DNA of 41,909 bases from Rhodanobacter sp. (GCA_024711345.1 JANJTA010000009.1:1-41909); one strand, 5' to 3'; positions 15,194 through 24,237 are shown, counted from the stretch's first letter. The notes: generated by a model from the sequence alone, not told the origin. Numbers and translations: made by a program.

Positions 15194-16858
15194 TCAGTAC
15201 CGCGCCGCCGTCAGCGGTGCGTCGGCCCATTGCCACGCGGCGGCCTGCCGCGTCGATGTTTCGCGCGCGGCGTCGGCCTGGCCGAGTTTCTGCTGGGCCT
15301 GCGCCAGGCCGAACAACGACCAGCCGTTGAGTGGGTAGGTTTTCAGGTCCTGCTCGAACGCGGCTGCGGCGTCCTTCGCGTTGCCCGCGTCGAGCAGCGC
15401 GGCGCCGAGATAGGGGCGCACCGGTAGCGGCCAGTCGGCCGGTTCGTTGTAGGCCAGCGCGTCCTCGGCGGCGGCCGCTGCACGCAACGCGGCGATGGCC
15501 TGCGCGTGCTTGCCGCGTGCGCGCAGCAGCTCGCCGCGCAGCAGGGCGTCGGCCACGCGCAGCACGGCGTCGGCGTGGTTGATGTCGAAGAAGCTCACGT
15601 TCGCCATGGCCGGGTCGATGGCGATCGCGTGCAGCGCGTCGGCTTCGCGCGCGGCGTCGGCCAGGGCGCCCTTGCGCGCCTGCGCCATGCCGTGGGCGAA
15701 GTGGCGGATCGCGGCAGGGTACGGCAGCTCCGGCGAGGTAGTGGTATCGGCGAGGATGGCGTCCCAGTCGCCGAAGCGGACCCGGGTAAGCAGCGGCGTG
15801 ACCACGAACTGCTGCATGAACTCCATCGGCGCCTCGCCCATCGCGGCGCGGTCGGCGCGTCTGGCCGTCTGTTCGGCGGCCTGCAGGGCCAGCGTGCGCG
15901 AGCCGGTCAGGCCGGTGGTCATGGTGGCGAAGTGCCAGTTGTGCGGCACGTAGCCCAGCGGGTAGACGCCGTTGCTGCCGCGGCACATGGCCAGGAAATC
16001 CTTGTCCGCGGTGGTGGCGGCGAGGTTGGTCAAGGTGGCGTCGTGGTAGCGGCCGACGCGGATATAGGTGTGCGCGGGCATGTGCACCAGATGGCCCGAA
16101 CCCGGCGCCAGCTTGGCCAGCGCGTCGGCGTAGGGTTCGGCGCGCTGCGGCGCGGGCGAGGATTCGGTGGCGTGGATGTAGTAGTGCATCGCGCCGATGT
16201 GGCGCGGGTTGCGCGCCAGCACGCGTTCCAGTTCGCCGAGCAGGCGTGGGGTGAACTGGCCCGGGGCGCCGTCCTTTTCCCAGTAGGCCCAGGGCGAGAG
16301 ATCCATCAGGGCCTCCGCGTACAAGGTCGCCGCGTCGTCGTCCTCCGGAAACTGCGCGACCACCTGCGCCATCGCCTCGGCGTAGGCGCGGTCCAACGGC
16401 GCGCGATCCGCCGGCGCCGGGTCGGCGTAACGCAGCTGCAGTGCCTGGATCAGCGCGCGGTCGACCGGGCGCGCAGTGGCGGCCAGGTTCGCGGCGCGCG
16501 CGGCGAGGGCGGTGGCGTTCTTCGCGTGCGCCGGGTCCATCGGCAGGTTGATGTTCGGTCCCAGCACCAGCGCCTGGCCCCACACGCACATCGCGCATTG
16601 CGGGTCCAACCGCGCCGCTTCGGCAAAGTTGCGCCCGGCCGCTTCGTGGTTGAAGCCATAGGCCATGCGCAGGCCCTGGTCGAAATAGCGCTGCGCGAGA
16701 GGCACGCGGCTGGCCACGTCGTGGTGCAGGTCGCCGAAGGTTTCGAACAGGGGCACGGCGGCGGTTTCGGTGGCGCCGTTGCGGGCCGCTTGCGGTGACG
16801 GGTCGCAGGCTGCCAGCACGGCCGCCAGCAGCGGCAGGAACAAGGATCGACGGATCAT
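15194..16858 (-). CDS. TPR-repeat lipoprotein
   Basis: A 554-residue protein with a lipoprotein signal (MIRRSLFLPLLAAVLAAC, lipid-modified Cys18). It is built from helical pairs resembling tetratricopeptide repeats: QRYFDQGLRMAYGFNHEAAGRNFAEAARLDPQC near the N-terminus, RHFAHGMAQARKGALADAAREADAL in the middle, and GAALLDAGNAKDAAAAFEQDLKTYPLNGWSLFGLAQAQQKLGQADAA at the end. CAMCVWG and HYYIHATE are recurrent in this exported family of unknown function, which is often annotated simply as TPR protein. The start at 16858 has GGGAGA upstream. The role is probably protein-protein interaction at the envelope; no partner is adjacent. Confidence 0.85.
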   Translation of the reverse strand: MIRRSLFLPLLAAVLAACDPSPQAARNGATETAAVPLFETFGDLHHDVASRVPLAQRYFDQGLRMAYGFNHEAAGRNFAEAARLDPQCAMCVWGQALVLGPNINLPMDPAHAKNATALAARAANLAATARPVDRALIQALQLRYADPAPADRAPLDRAYAEAMAQVVAQFPEDDDAATLYAEALMDLSPWAYWEKDGAPGQFTPRLLGELERVLARNPRHIGAMHYYIHATESSPAPQRAEPYADALAKLAPGSGHLVHMPAHTYIRVGRYHDATLTNLAATTADKDFLAMCRGSNGVYPLGYVPHNWHFATMTTGLTGSRTLALQAAEQTARRADRAAMGEAPMEFMQQFVVTPLLTRVRFGDWDAILADTTTSPELPYPAAIRHFAHGMAQARKGALADAAREADALHAIAIDPAMANVSFFDINHADAVLRVADALLRGELLRARGKHAQAIAALRAAAAAEDALAYNEPADWPLPVRPYLGAALLDAGNAKDAAAAFEQDLKTYPLNGWSLFGLAQAQQKLGQADAARETSTRQAAAWQWADAPLTAARY

Positions 16859-17135
16859 CGTGATTCTCCCAAGGTCATTCCTGGAACAAGGGGAACAGCG
16901 CGGAGGGTGGTCGGCTTGCCGGCGCAGCATGCCCGTTTCGGTGCCGCGCGCCTACACCTTCCACGTCCACCTTGTCCCTGACACCTTTTGGCCGCCTGGC
17001 CGGCTGTTGCAGCCATGCGCGGGAAAGCTCACCATGCGCGCGTCGCGCGAACTCTTGAGCGTGGTCGAACGCATGCGGGGCGCGACGGGGGAGTGCGGGA
17101 AATACCAGCTTTGGAGCAGGCACCGGCGCCAGTGT

Positions 17136-17208
17136 TTCCGCGTTCTGCGGAACACGGACGGCGGGTGATGCGGGCTCGCCGGCGCTTTCGGCACCATGCT
17201 CGGCATGG
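17136..17208. repeat. Two palindromes upstream of the membrane protein gene (region 16859-17259)
   Basis: TTCCGC (17136-17141) faces GCGGAA (17147-17152) across a five-base loop, with flanking GTGT/ACAC. CCATGC (17194-17199) faces GCATGG (17203-17208) across TCG, about 50 bases before the next start. They may be operators or leader hairpins. No gene is recognised in the 401-base gap. Confidence 0.4.
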
Positions 17209-17259
17209 CGGCCGGTCGGGACGGGCCATCCGTAGCGCAACGAGCCAACCGGGGACGTC

Positions 17260-18060
17260 ATGACCACCAACCACGCGCAAGCGCTCTACCTGCCCGCCAG
17301 GCCGCTGGCCCTGGCCGTCGATCGCTGGATATGGGTGTTCATGGCGGCTTTCTTCATCGCCATCACCTTGACCGGATTCATTCCCGACTCGCTCGGCAAG
17401 CTCGCCATGGTCCGAGCGGGAGCGCGGCCACCGTTTCCGCCGATCCTGCATGTGCACGCCGTGCTGATGGGCAGTTTCCTGCTGTTGCTGCTCACGCAGT
17501 CCTGGCTGATGGCGACCGAGCGCCGCGGCCGGCACATGCTGCTGGGGCGCGTGGCGTTCGTGCTGGTGCCGGCCATCGTGGTCACCGGCTTCCTCCTCGT
17601 CCCGACGATCTACCAGCAGGTCTGGAATGGGGCCCAGACGGCGCCGCCGCCGATCCGCGAGCAACTGCAGCAGACGCTGCGCTTCCTCGACAACATCGCC
17701 TTGCTGCAGCTGCAGGCCGGTGTGCTGTTCTCCATCTTCATCGCGCTGGCCTTGCGCGCGCGGCGCCGCGATCCCGGCTTCCACAAGCGGATGATGTTCC
17801 TGGCGACGGCGTTGCCGCTGCAGGCGGCGATCGACCGCATCGAGTGGCTGCCGTCCATCCACTCCAGCCCGCTGGTGACCGACCTCTACACGCTGCTGAT
17901 CATGTCGCCGCTGTTCCTGTGGGACGTGCTGCGGCAGCAGGCGGTACCCCGCGTCTATCTGGTCTGGCTGGGCCTGTTCCTGCCCTTCGCCGTGGCGGTC
18001 CACCTGCTGTGGGACACGCCGGGATGGCACGCGCTGGTACCGCGGGTGCTGGGGCCGTGA
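17260..18060 (+). CDS. Multi-spanning membrane protein, DUF2306-like
   Basis: A 266-residue protein with about seven predicted membrane spans (for example WIWVFMAAFFIAITLTGFI, VHAVLMGSFLLLLLTQSWL, LLGRVAFVLVPAIVVTGFLL, LQAGVLFSIFIALAL, VYLVWLGLFLPFAVAVHLLW). Paired histidines in PPILHVHAVLM and the conserved-looking RRRDPGFHKRMMFLATALPLQAAIDR resemble the DUF2306-type membrane families, but I am not certain of the family. Function is unknown. A heme- or lipid-related role would be a guess. The gene stands alone and is followed by the remains of an MFS transporter gene. Confidence 0.75.
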   Translation: MTTNHAQALYLPARPLALAVDRWIWVFMAAFFIAITLTGFIPDSLGKLAMVRAGARPPFPPILHVHAVLMGSFLLLLLTQSWLMATERRGRHMLLGRVAFVLVPAIVVTGFLLVPTIYQQVWNGAQTAPPPIREQLQQTLRFLDNIALLQLQAGVLFSIFIALALRARRRDPGFHKRMMFLATALPLQAAIDRIEWLPSIHSSPLVTDLYTLLIMSPLFLWDVLRQQAVPRVYLVWLGLFLPFAVAVHLLWDTPGWHALVPRVLGP

Positions 18061-18101
18061 TGGAAGGGCCAGCGCCGCGGCCGGGTTTCGCCGGAACGCG
18101 C

Positions 18102-18382
18102 CGTGCCGACCGCGTCCAGCGGGCGGCGTCGATGTGGTCGATCGGTTCGTGGGGCGGCGCCGGTTTGTGCCCGCAGGTCGGCGGGCTGATATCGCAGAAC
18201 CCGGGCTGGCGCTCGATCTTCTGGCGGGTGACAGCGGCAGCGCGCGCTGGCTGGAGGGCGTGATCACCTTCGCCGGCCGTCAGGACAACCTGGCGCTGCG
18301 CGAAGTCGCCTTCGTGGCGGGTTTAAACGTGCTGATGGTGGCGGCGGCGATCGTCTCGATCGTGCTCACCGTGCCCAAGGGC
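18102..18382 (+). pseudogene. Remnant of an EmrB/QacA-type (DHA2) MFS transporter gene
   Basis: One frame (about 18102-18224) reads RAASMWSIGSWGGAGLCPQ and on to VGGLISQNPGWRSIFW, which is the motif region around transmembrane helix 5 of 14-span drug exporters. About 35 bases later, in a different frame (about 18260-18382), comes ITFAGRQDNLALREVAFVAGLNVLMVAAAIVSIVLTVPKG, the very C-terminus of the same family. About 300 residues between them are missing and the frame is shifted. The gene is thus a deletion remnant and cannot encode a permease. It has no start of its own. Confidence 0.75.
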
Positions 18383-18462
18383 CGCAGGACACACGCCCGA
18401 GGTGCCGCGGGGCAACCGAAGAAAACCACGTCGTGGTGTTCTTCGCGGGCCGGAACGTCGCG

Positions 18463-19722
18463 TCAGGCCGGCTTGCACAGCCACGCCGCGGCGGCCGTCA
18501 GCATCGCCCGCGCGCCGACCTCGAAGGTCGGTTCCAGCACCGGCGCGAAGCGCGGCGAGTGGTTGCTGGGAATGGTGCGCACGTTGCCTTCGGCCACCGC
18601 CCTTGCGTACGTCGCCGGGTCGGTGCCGCCGATGAACCAGAACACGTAAGGCACCTTCCAGGCGCGGCCGAACTCGCTGAAATCCTCGCTGGCGGATGCC
18701 CGCTGCGCCTCGCGCGCGTCGTCGCCGAATTCGGCGTGGAACGCCTCGGCCACGCGCGCGGCGGCGGCAGCGTCGTTCTCGGTCAGCGGATAGCGGCTGA
18801 GGTTCTCGAAATCCGGCGGTTGCGGCGCGCCGGAGGCGGTGGCCTCGGCGCGGCAGATGCGGTGGATCGCGTCGAGCATGTGTTCGCGCACGCGCTCGTC
18901 GTAGGTGCGCATGTTGAGCTTCAGGGTGGCCTTGTCCGGGATGATGTTTTCCTTGGTGCCGGCCTGCAGCGCGCCGATGGTCAGCACGGCGCTGTCCAGC
19001 GGCGAGATCTCGCGCGAGACGATGGTCTGCAGGCGCAGCACGGTCGAGGCCGCCATCACCACCGGGTCGATCGAGGTCTGCGGCTGCGAGCCGTGCGAAC
19101 CGCGCCCGTGCAGGGTGACCTGCAGGCTGTCGGCGGCCGCCAGGATGACGCCGGAGCGATGGTTCACGGTGCCGGCCGCGCCGACCATCACGTGCTGGCC
19201 GAGCACCACGTCCGCATGCGGCAGGCCGTGCGCGTCCCAGTCGGCGACCATCGCGCGGGCGCCCTGCGCCACTTCTTCGCCGGGCTGGAAGACCACCAGC
19301 ACGGTGCCGTGCCAGGTGTCGCGCGCGCTGGCCAGCACCTGCGCGGCGGCGATCAGCCAGGTCACGTGCAGGTCGTGGCCGCAGCTGTGCGCCACCGGCA
19401 CGGTATTGCCGTCGGCGTCGCGCGCGGTGGCGGTGCTGGCGTAGGGCAGGCCGGTGTCTTCGGCCATCGGCAGCGCGTCCATGTCCGCGCGCAGCATCAC
19501 CACGGGGCCGTCGCCGTTGCGCAGCACGCCGACCACGCCGGTGACGCCGATGCCGGCAGTCACCTCGAAACCCATCGCCCGCAGCCGTTGTTCCACCAGG
19601 CCCGCGGTGCGGGTCTCCTGCATCGACAGTTCCGGATGCTGGTGGATGTCGCGGTACAGCGCCAGCCAGTCCGGCTGGTGTTGCTTGAACAACGGTCCCA
19701 AGGCTTGCGTGAGCGGATTCAT
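18463..19722 (-). CDS. M20-family amidohydrolase (hippurate hydrolase/aminoacylase-like)
   Basis: A 419-residue cytosolic metal-dependent amidohydrolase of the M20D type, which hydrolyses N-acyl amino acids or related amides. Metal-binding features include VAHSCGHDLHVT (Cys114, His116), FQPGEEVAQGA with the catalytic Glu pair, and LGQHVMVG. The dimerisation lid (residues about 185-300; SGVILAAADSLQVTLHGRGSHGSQPQTSIDPV) is intact. The start at 19722 has CGAGGAGGA at a good distance. It converges with the MFS remnant. The precise acyl group is not evident. Confidence 0.9.
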   Translation of the reverse strand: MNPLTQALGPLFKQHQPDWLALYRDIHQHPELSMQETRTAGLVEQRLRAMGFEVTAGIGVTGVVGVLRNGDGPVVMLRADMDALPMAEDTGLPYASTATARDADGNTVPVAHSCGHDLHVTWLIAAAQVLASARDTWHGTVLVVFQPGEEVAQGARAMVADWDAHGLPHADVVLGQHVMVGAAGTVNHRSGVILAAADSLQVTLHGRGSHGSQPQTSIDPVVMAASTVLRLQTIVSREISPLDSAVLTIGALQAGTKENIIPDKATLKLNMRTYDERVREHMLDAIHRICRAEATASGAPQPPDFENLSRYPLTENDAAAAARVAEAFHAEFGDDAREAQRASASEDFSEFGRAWKVPYVFWFIGGTDPATYARAVAEGNVRTIPSNHSPRFAPVLEPTFEVGARAMLTAAAAWLCKPA

Positions 19723-20047
19723 GGGATCCTCCTCGGGAAGCGGCGCCGCGTGCCGCCAATCCTAGCGCCGGCGGCGGCATCGCCGCTATGCGACCGTGGG
19801 GCGGCGCTGACGGGATCACGAACCGTTGACGTCCCGCGCCGCCGTTGCCTGCCGCTGCGGCCGGCCAATCGGGCGGACGTCCCGCCGCCGCCGCCGCCTG
19901 CGAATGATGGAGGCTTCACGCGTGCGCGCCTATGGTAGGCAGGCGCATATGCCAAGTATGCGTACTTGCGGTGGATGCCATGCCGGCCCGAGCGGCACTG
20001 GCGTCCCAGGGGGCGCGGTCACCCAACGACGAACGGAGACCGATACG
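19723..20047. other. Intergenic region between divergent genes
   Basis: About 325 bases with no recognised gene. It contains a CCG-rich tract (about 19880-19900) and a small dyad GCGCCT ... AGGCGC around a TATGGT sequence near 19926-19950 that could be a -10 element for the exported protein downstream. Both flanking genes read outwards from here, so their promoters must lie within it. Confidence 0.4.
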
Positions 20048-21904
20048 ATGAAGACTCGACTGCTCATCGCAGTGGCGGCGGTGGCGTTTGCCACGAGCGC
20101 GCTGGCTGTGACGCCAACCACCCTCCAACTGCACAAGGCGGGCACGACCACACCCGTGACCACGCCCACCGGCGGACAGGCGTTGACCAACCTGGAACTG
20201 GATCCGGCGATGACCGCCGGCGCCGCCGATTCGGGCGACGGCGGCGATCTCGGTCCGCAACCGGTGGTGAACCGCAGCATCGCCCGTGGTCATGCCGGCA
20301 GCAAGCGGCTGGGGACGGCCCGCCGCGCGAAGGCGAACCCGCAGCTGCTGGGCGGTTTCGACGGCCTCGATTTCCACGACCAGCGCTACGCCAACGGCGG
20401 CAACCAGTTCTCGGTGGAGCCGCCCGACCAGGGCCTGTGCGCCGGCAACGGCTTCGTCATGGAAAGCGTCAACGACGTGCTGTCGATCTTCGACAAGGCC
20501 GGCAACGAACTCGTCGGTCCGGTCGATCTCAACACGTTCTACGGCTATCCGGCCGCGATCAATCGTACGACCGGCGCGTACGGACCGAGCATCACCGACC
20601 CGTCCTGTTATTACGACGCGAGCACCCGGCGCTGGTTCCAGGTGGTACTCACGCTGGACCGCGTCGGCACCACCTCGTCGCTGGCCGGCACCAACCATCT
20701 GGACATCGCGGTCAGCCAGAGCGCCGACCCCACCGGGGCCTGGACCATCTATCGGCTGCCGGTGCAGAACAACGGCACTGACGGCACGCCGGACCACGGC
20801 TGCGCAGGCGGCTTCTGCCTGGGCGATTACCCGCACATCGGCGCCGACGCCCATGCGATCTTCCTGACCACCAACGAGTTCGCGCTGTTCGGCGACGGCT
20901 TCTACGGCGCGCAGATCTACGCCATCTCCAAGCAGGCCCTGGCCAGTGGCGCCGCCGCGCCGAACGTGGTGCTGTTCAACGCTGGCGACCCCAGCGTGCC
21001 GGCGCCGGCGTTCACCGTCTGGCCGGCCATTTCCTCCGGCGGGCAATATGTCGACACGCGCGGCGGCACCGAGTACCTGCTGAGCTCGGATGCGGTGTTC
21101 TACGACTCGGGCGTTTCCAACACGCTGTGGCTATGGTCGGTGTCGAACACGCAGGCCATCGACAGCGCGCCGACGGCGCTGACGCTGAACGTGTCGCCGC
21201 TGAGCGTGCAGACCTATACCGTGCCGAGCGCCCTGGCGCAGCAGAAGCCGGGCAGTGCGCCGCTGCGTGACTGCTTCGCGCTGACCGGTTGTGCGCCGAC
21301 GTATCTGGGTTACCCCAACATCGTCTATCCCACGCCGCGCCCGATGGCGGTGAACGACTCGCGCATGCAGCAGGTGAGCTACGCCAACGGCAAGCTCTGG
21401 GGCACGCTGGATACCGACGTGCTGCTGGCCGACGGCAGCCACGGCTCGGGCATCAACTACTTCGTCATCAATCCGGCTTCCGGCGGTCTCTCCGCCAACG
21501 GCACGCTGGCCTTGCCCGACGCGAACCTGACCTACGGTGCGGCAGCCGTCACGCAGAGCGGTCGCGGCGTCATCGCGTTCACCGTGGTCGGCCCGAACGA
21601 CCATCCGAGCGCCGGCTATGCCGGGCTGGACGCGAAGCTCGGCGCCGGCGAGGTGCACGTCGCCGCGGCGGGCGCGGGCCCGTGGGACGGCTTCACCGGC
21701 ATCCCCTACCTGGCCGGCGACCGCCCGCGCTGGGGCGATTACGGCGCGGCCGCGGCCGACGGCAACACGATCTGGACGGCCTCCGAATACATTGCCCAGA
21801 CCTGCACCCTCAGCCAGTACCTGAGCCCTCCGCTGTTCCAGTGCGGCGGCACGCGCGGCGCGCTGGGCAACTGGGCTACCCGCATCTCGGCGATCGTACC
21901 GTGA
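20048..21904 (+). CDS. Large exported protein of unknown function
   Basis: A 618-residue protein with a classical signal peptide (MKTRLLIAVAAVAFATSALA). The mature part begins with a low-complexity Thr/Gly-rich stretch, then GGFDGLDFHDQRYANGGNQFSVEPPDQGLCAGNGFVMESVNDVLSIFD and repeated beta-strand-like segments with aromatic motifs (WFQVVLTLDR, WLWSVSNTQ, WGTLDTDVLL, RWGDYGAAAADGNTIWTASEY). This suggests a beta-propeller-like extracellular fold. Cysteines are paired along the chain (CAGGFC, CFALTGC, CTLSQYL...FQCGG), suggesting disulfides and periplasmic or extracellular location. I do not recognise a catalytic motif. CGGAGA precedes the start. It ends at a strong hairpin. Confidence 0.85.
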   Translation: MKTRLLIAVAAVAFATSALAVTPTTLQLHKAGTTTPVTTPTGGQALTNLELDPAMTAGAADSGDGGDLGPQPVVNRSIARGHAGSKRLGTARRAKANPQLLGGFDGLDFHDQRYANGGNQFSVEPPDQGLCAGNGFVMESVNDVLSIFDKAGNELVGPVDLNTFYGYPAAINRTTGAYGPSITDPSCYYDASTRRWFQVVLTLDRVGTTSSLAGTNHLDIAVSQSADPTGAWTIYRLPVQNNGTDGTPDHGCAGGFCLGDYPHIGADAHAIFLTTNEFALFGDGFYGAQIYAISKQALASGAAAPNVVLFNAGDPSVPAPAFTVWPAISSGGQYVDTRGGTEYLLSSDAVFYDSGVSNTLWLWSVSNTQAIDSAPTALTLNVSPLSVQTYTVPSALAQQKPGSAPLRDCFALTGCAPTYLGYPNIVYPTPRPMAVNDSRMQQVSYANGKLWGTLDTDVLLADGSHGSGINYFVINPASGGLSANGTLALPDANLTYGAAAVTQSGRGVIAFTVVGPNDHPSAGYAGLDAKLGAGEVHVAAAGAGPWDGFTGIPYLAGDRPRWGDYGAAAADGNTIWTASEYIAQTCTLSQYLSPPLFQCGGTRGALGNWATRISAIVP

Positions 21905-21939
21905 ACCTTCGCGGCGCACCCGAGCGGTTCTGATGTTCG

Positions 21940-21971
21940 CCCGGCATGCCTGCACGCGCAGGCATGCCGGG
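21940..21971. terminator. Strong bidirectional hairpin
   Basis: CCCGGCATGCCTG (21940-21952) is perfectly complementary to CAGGCATGCCGGG (21959-21971), with loop CACGCG. It lies between the convergent exported-protein and peroxiredoxin genes. The stem is stable enough to stop polymerase from both sides although no long T-run follows. Confidence 0.7.
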
Positions 21972-21993
21972 TGAAAAAGTCGACTGGCCAAAC

Positions 21994-22539
21994 CTAGTGG
22001 CCGAGCGCCTTCACCGCGTCCAGCGTCTCGCGCACGTGCTGCCTGGGGTTCAGATTGGAATAGACGTGCACGATCCGCCCCGACGGGGCGATCACGTAGG
22101 ACGTGCGATCCGACCAGCCCGGCCGCAGCGGCAGCAGCGCGTCGTAGCTCCTGGCGATCTTCGCGCCTTCGTCCGCGGCCACCGCGAACTTGCCGCCGCA
22201 GTGCTCGGTTTCCTGCGAGAACGCCGCCAGTTCCGAGGTGTTGCCGGCGGTGACGCCGATCACCGTGGCGTGCTGCGCCTTGAACTGGTCGATGGCCTCG
22301 GAGAACAGGTGCGCTTCCAGGTTGCAGCCCGGGGTGTGCGCGGCAGGGAAGAAATAGAGCACCACCGGCCCCTTCTTCAGCGCGTCGGCAAGCTTGAACG
22401 TGAACGGCTGGCCGGCGAGATAGGCCGGCGCGGAGAAGTCGGGCGCCATGGCGCCTTCCTTGAGTGCCGCAAAGGCTGGCGCGGCGAGGGTGGCGGCACC
22501 GACGAGGGCGAGCGCGGCGAATTTCGACAAGGCGTTCAT
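21994..22539 (-). CDS. Exported peroxiredoxin (BCP/AhpC-TSA family)
   Basis: A 181-residue peroxiredoxin with a signal peptide (MNALSKFAALALVGAATLAAPAFA), so it detoxifies peroxides outside the cytoplasm. The peroxidatic motif is PAAHTPGC with Cys72 in the normal P-x3-T-x2-C pattern; the following residue is Asn instead of the common Thr. Cys114 (ETEHCGGKF) is positioned as a possible resolving cysteine, as in atypical 2-Cys Bcp/PrxQ enzymes. The conserved arginine is in WSDRTSYVIAPSGRI. The start at 22539 gives the signal peptide; upstream open frame is not homologous. Reductant is unknown. Confidence 0.9.
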   Translation of the reverse strand: MNALSKFAALALVGAATLAAPAFAALKEGAMAPDFSAPAYLAGQPFTFKLADALKKGPVVLYFFPAAHTPGCNLEAHLFSEAIDQFKAQHATVIGVTAGNTSELAAFSQETEHCGGKFAVAADEGAKIARSYDALLPLRPGWSDRTSYVIAPSGRIVHVYSNLNPRQHVRETLDAVKALGH

Positions 22540-22760
22540 GGGGGATTCCTCGGGCTGATGGATCAGACAGCTTATACGCCAGCAACCCCTGGCTGGATGC
22601 CGCGACCACCCGCGGCGCGAGCTTCGCCTCCGTTGCCCCGGTCGCGGGGATCCTGGCCGTGGCTGCTTTTCCCGCCGCGCATCGCCGGGCGGCAGTTCTG
22701 TTATGTTGGCCGCGGGGAACACGCCAGCACGTTCATTCGCAGACCGGCGGAGATCAGCCA

Positions 22761-23147
22761 ATGGGCCACGACAAGACACGCTCGAGCGTTTCGGTAGGTG
22801 CGGTCGACTGGGATGATCCGACCCTCGATGCGCTGTTGCAGAAGATCGACGGCTGGAAGGTCGACAACCGCAGCGACCATCCATTGCAGGAGGTGCAGAT
22901 CCAGATCAGTTCCGGCTGGACAGCCAACTCCGTGGTCAGCAAGCCGGCGCAGCTGATCTCGATGGATGAAGGGGCCGTGGTGCTGGTGACCCGCTTCCCG
23001 CTGCCGCAGGGCGACCGCGTGCGGGTGGACACCCCGCATGCGGACGGCACGCGCAGCGTGTGGGGCTGGGTCGCCGAGGGGCGCGAGGGCCACCGCGCCG
23101 CGGATCGCGAGCGCGGCCTGTTCCTGAGCAAGCTGCGCATCGACTGA
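22761..23147 (+). CDS. Small protein of unknown function, paralogue A
   Basis: A 128-residue soluble protein, MGHDKTRSSVSVGAVDWDD at the start. It shares a core with the convergent gene 66 bases away: (D/N)W(D/N)DP-L--LL-KIDGW--DNR, then EEVQIQI-like, then (G)(D/E)-VRVDT--(A/G)DG-RSVWG-V-EGR-G-RA-D. It has no signal peptide, membrane span or cysteines and is mostly predicted beta strand in the second half. No known family is recognised. The start at 22761 has GGCGGAG about 8-10 bases upstream. Identity between the paralogues argues strongly that both are real genes. Confidence 0.8.
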   Translation: MGHDKTRSSVSVGAVDWDDPTLDALLQKIDGWKVDNRSDHPLQEVQIQISSGWTANSVVSKPAQLISMDEGAVVLVTRFPLPQGDRVRVDTPHADGTRSVWGWVAEGREGHRAADRERGLFLSKLRID

Positions 23148-23213
23148 AGTCGCCGCGGCGACTGCCGTGCGGCAATGCCGGAATCGGCCCGCGCCACGCC
23201 CGCGGGCCGGCGA

Positions 23214-23588
23214 TCAGCACTCGTGCAGCCAGTACACGTTCACGCCGTTGCTGCAGTCCTCCGCGCGCCTTCCCGGCCGGCCTTCGACCACCACGCCCCA
23301 CACGCTGCGCATGCCGTCGCCGACCAGGGTATCCACTCGCACGAATTCGCCGGCAGGGATGAGCAGGCTGGCTTCCAGCACCATGACCTTCTCGCGCTTC
23401 CACACCAGGGTGGCGGAGCGAACGACTCCGGCGCTCCAGCCGATCTGGATCTGCACCTCTTCGCGCAGGAAGGCCTCGCGGTTGTCCAGGTCCCAGCCGT
23501 CGATCTTGCTCAACAGCTTCTGCAACTCGGGGTCGTTCCAATTGACGCGGTTGGGGGCGCGGGTGGGGTTGCTGCGGTCGACCATCAT
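23214..23588 (-). CDS. Small protein of unknown function, paralogue B
   Basis: A 124-residue protein convergent with and homologous to paralogue A (see the shared NW/DWDD, KIDGW, VQIQI, VRVDT, RSVWG blocks). Start MMVDRSN at 23588 was chosen because it places the NWND block at the same distance from the N-terminus as in paralogue A; ATG at 23597 and 23585 are alternatives and none has a strong ribosome site. Unlike A it ends in CSNGVNVYWLHEC with two cysteines. Function unknown. Confidence 0.75.
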   Translation of the reverse strand: MMVDRSNPTRAPNRVNWNDPELQKLLSKIDGWDLDNREAFLREEVQIQIGWSAGVVRSATLVWKREKVMVLEASLLIPAGEFVRVDTLVGDGMRSVWGVVVEGRPGRRAEDCSNGVNVYWLHEC

Positions 23589-23828
23589 GCTGGCCATCTG
23601 CCGCAGCAGCCGTCGCGGGCAGGGCCGGCTTCGCCGCGTGCGGCCCGGCATGCGGCCAGCGGGCACGGCCGCCGCCGTCGGCTCCCGCCGGTTCCGACGG
23701 ATGGCGTCGTTGCGCAGGAGGGCGGGCGGACGTGTCGTGGCATCGATGGATCCTTCGGGTTTGCTACGGTCATCGGCACGACGCCGATTTCCTGAAGGGT
23801 CGGCGGGTGCGACGCGAGCGGCCCGGGT

Positions 23829-24134
23829 TCAGGCTTCGGCCAGATGGTCGGCGCCGGCGACCACCCGGTTGCGCCCGGTGCGCTTGGCGCGGTACAGCGC
23901 GGCGTCAGCCTCCTTGCACAGCCGTTGCAGCCCGTAACCCCGGATACCGGTGGCGGCCAGGCCCACGCTGGCGGAAGTCGCCACGCCGTGGCCGTCCTGC
24001 CCGGTCGGCGGCGTGCCGATGGCGACGCGGGTGCGTTCGGCGATCTCCAGGCCCAGCTCGCGGGAGCACTCATGCAGCAGGATGCCGAATTCCTCGCCGC
24101 CGCCCAACCGGCCGAACAGGGCGTTGGGCCGCAG
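23829..24134 (-). pseudogene. Decayed GGDEF domain (C-terminal half)
   Basis: The recognisable part starts at LRPNALFGRLGGGEEFGILLHE and runs to ADAALYRAKRTGRNRVVAGAD, which is the second half of a diguanylate cyclase domain. The N-terminal half with the DIDHFK region is absent and no plausible start is found. The signature reads RLGGGEEF, with one extra Gly compared with RxGGEEF, which would itself disturb the catalytic turn. A truncated, non-functional remnant is most likely. Confidence 0.7.
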
Positions 24135-24237
24135 ATGCTGCTGGCAGCTTGCCGGCCGACGGGCATGGCAGACGCTCACCTCGTGGTCGAGCAGTGCTAA
24201 GTTGGCGCGCGTCCTTCTCCCGCCCCTTGGAGCTGTC

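Noticed and set aside
18134..18649. Open frame that could be read as a 171-residue protein
   Set aside because: Only residues 43-83 resemble a known protein (the C-terminus of an MFS exporter); the rest is shifted frame and antisense to the M20 gene.
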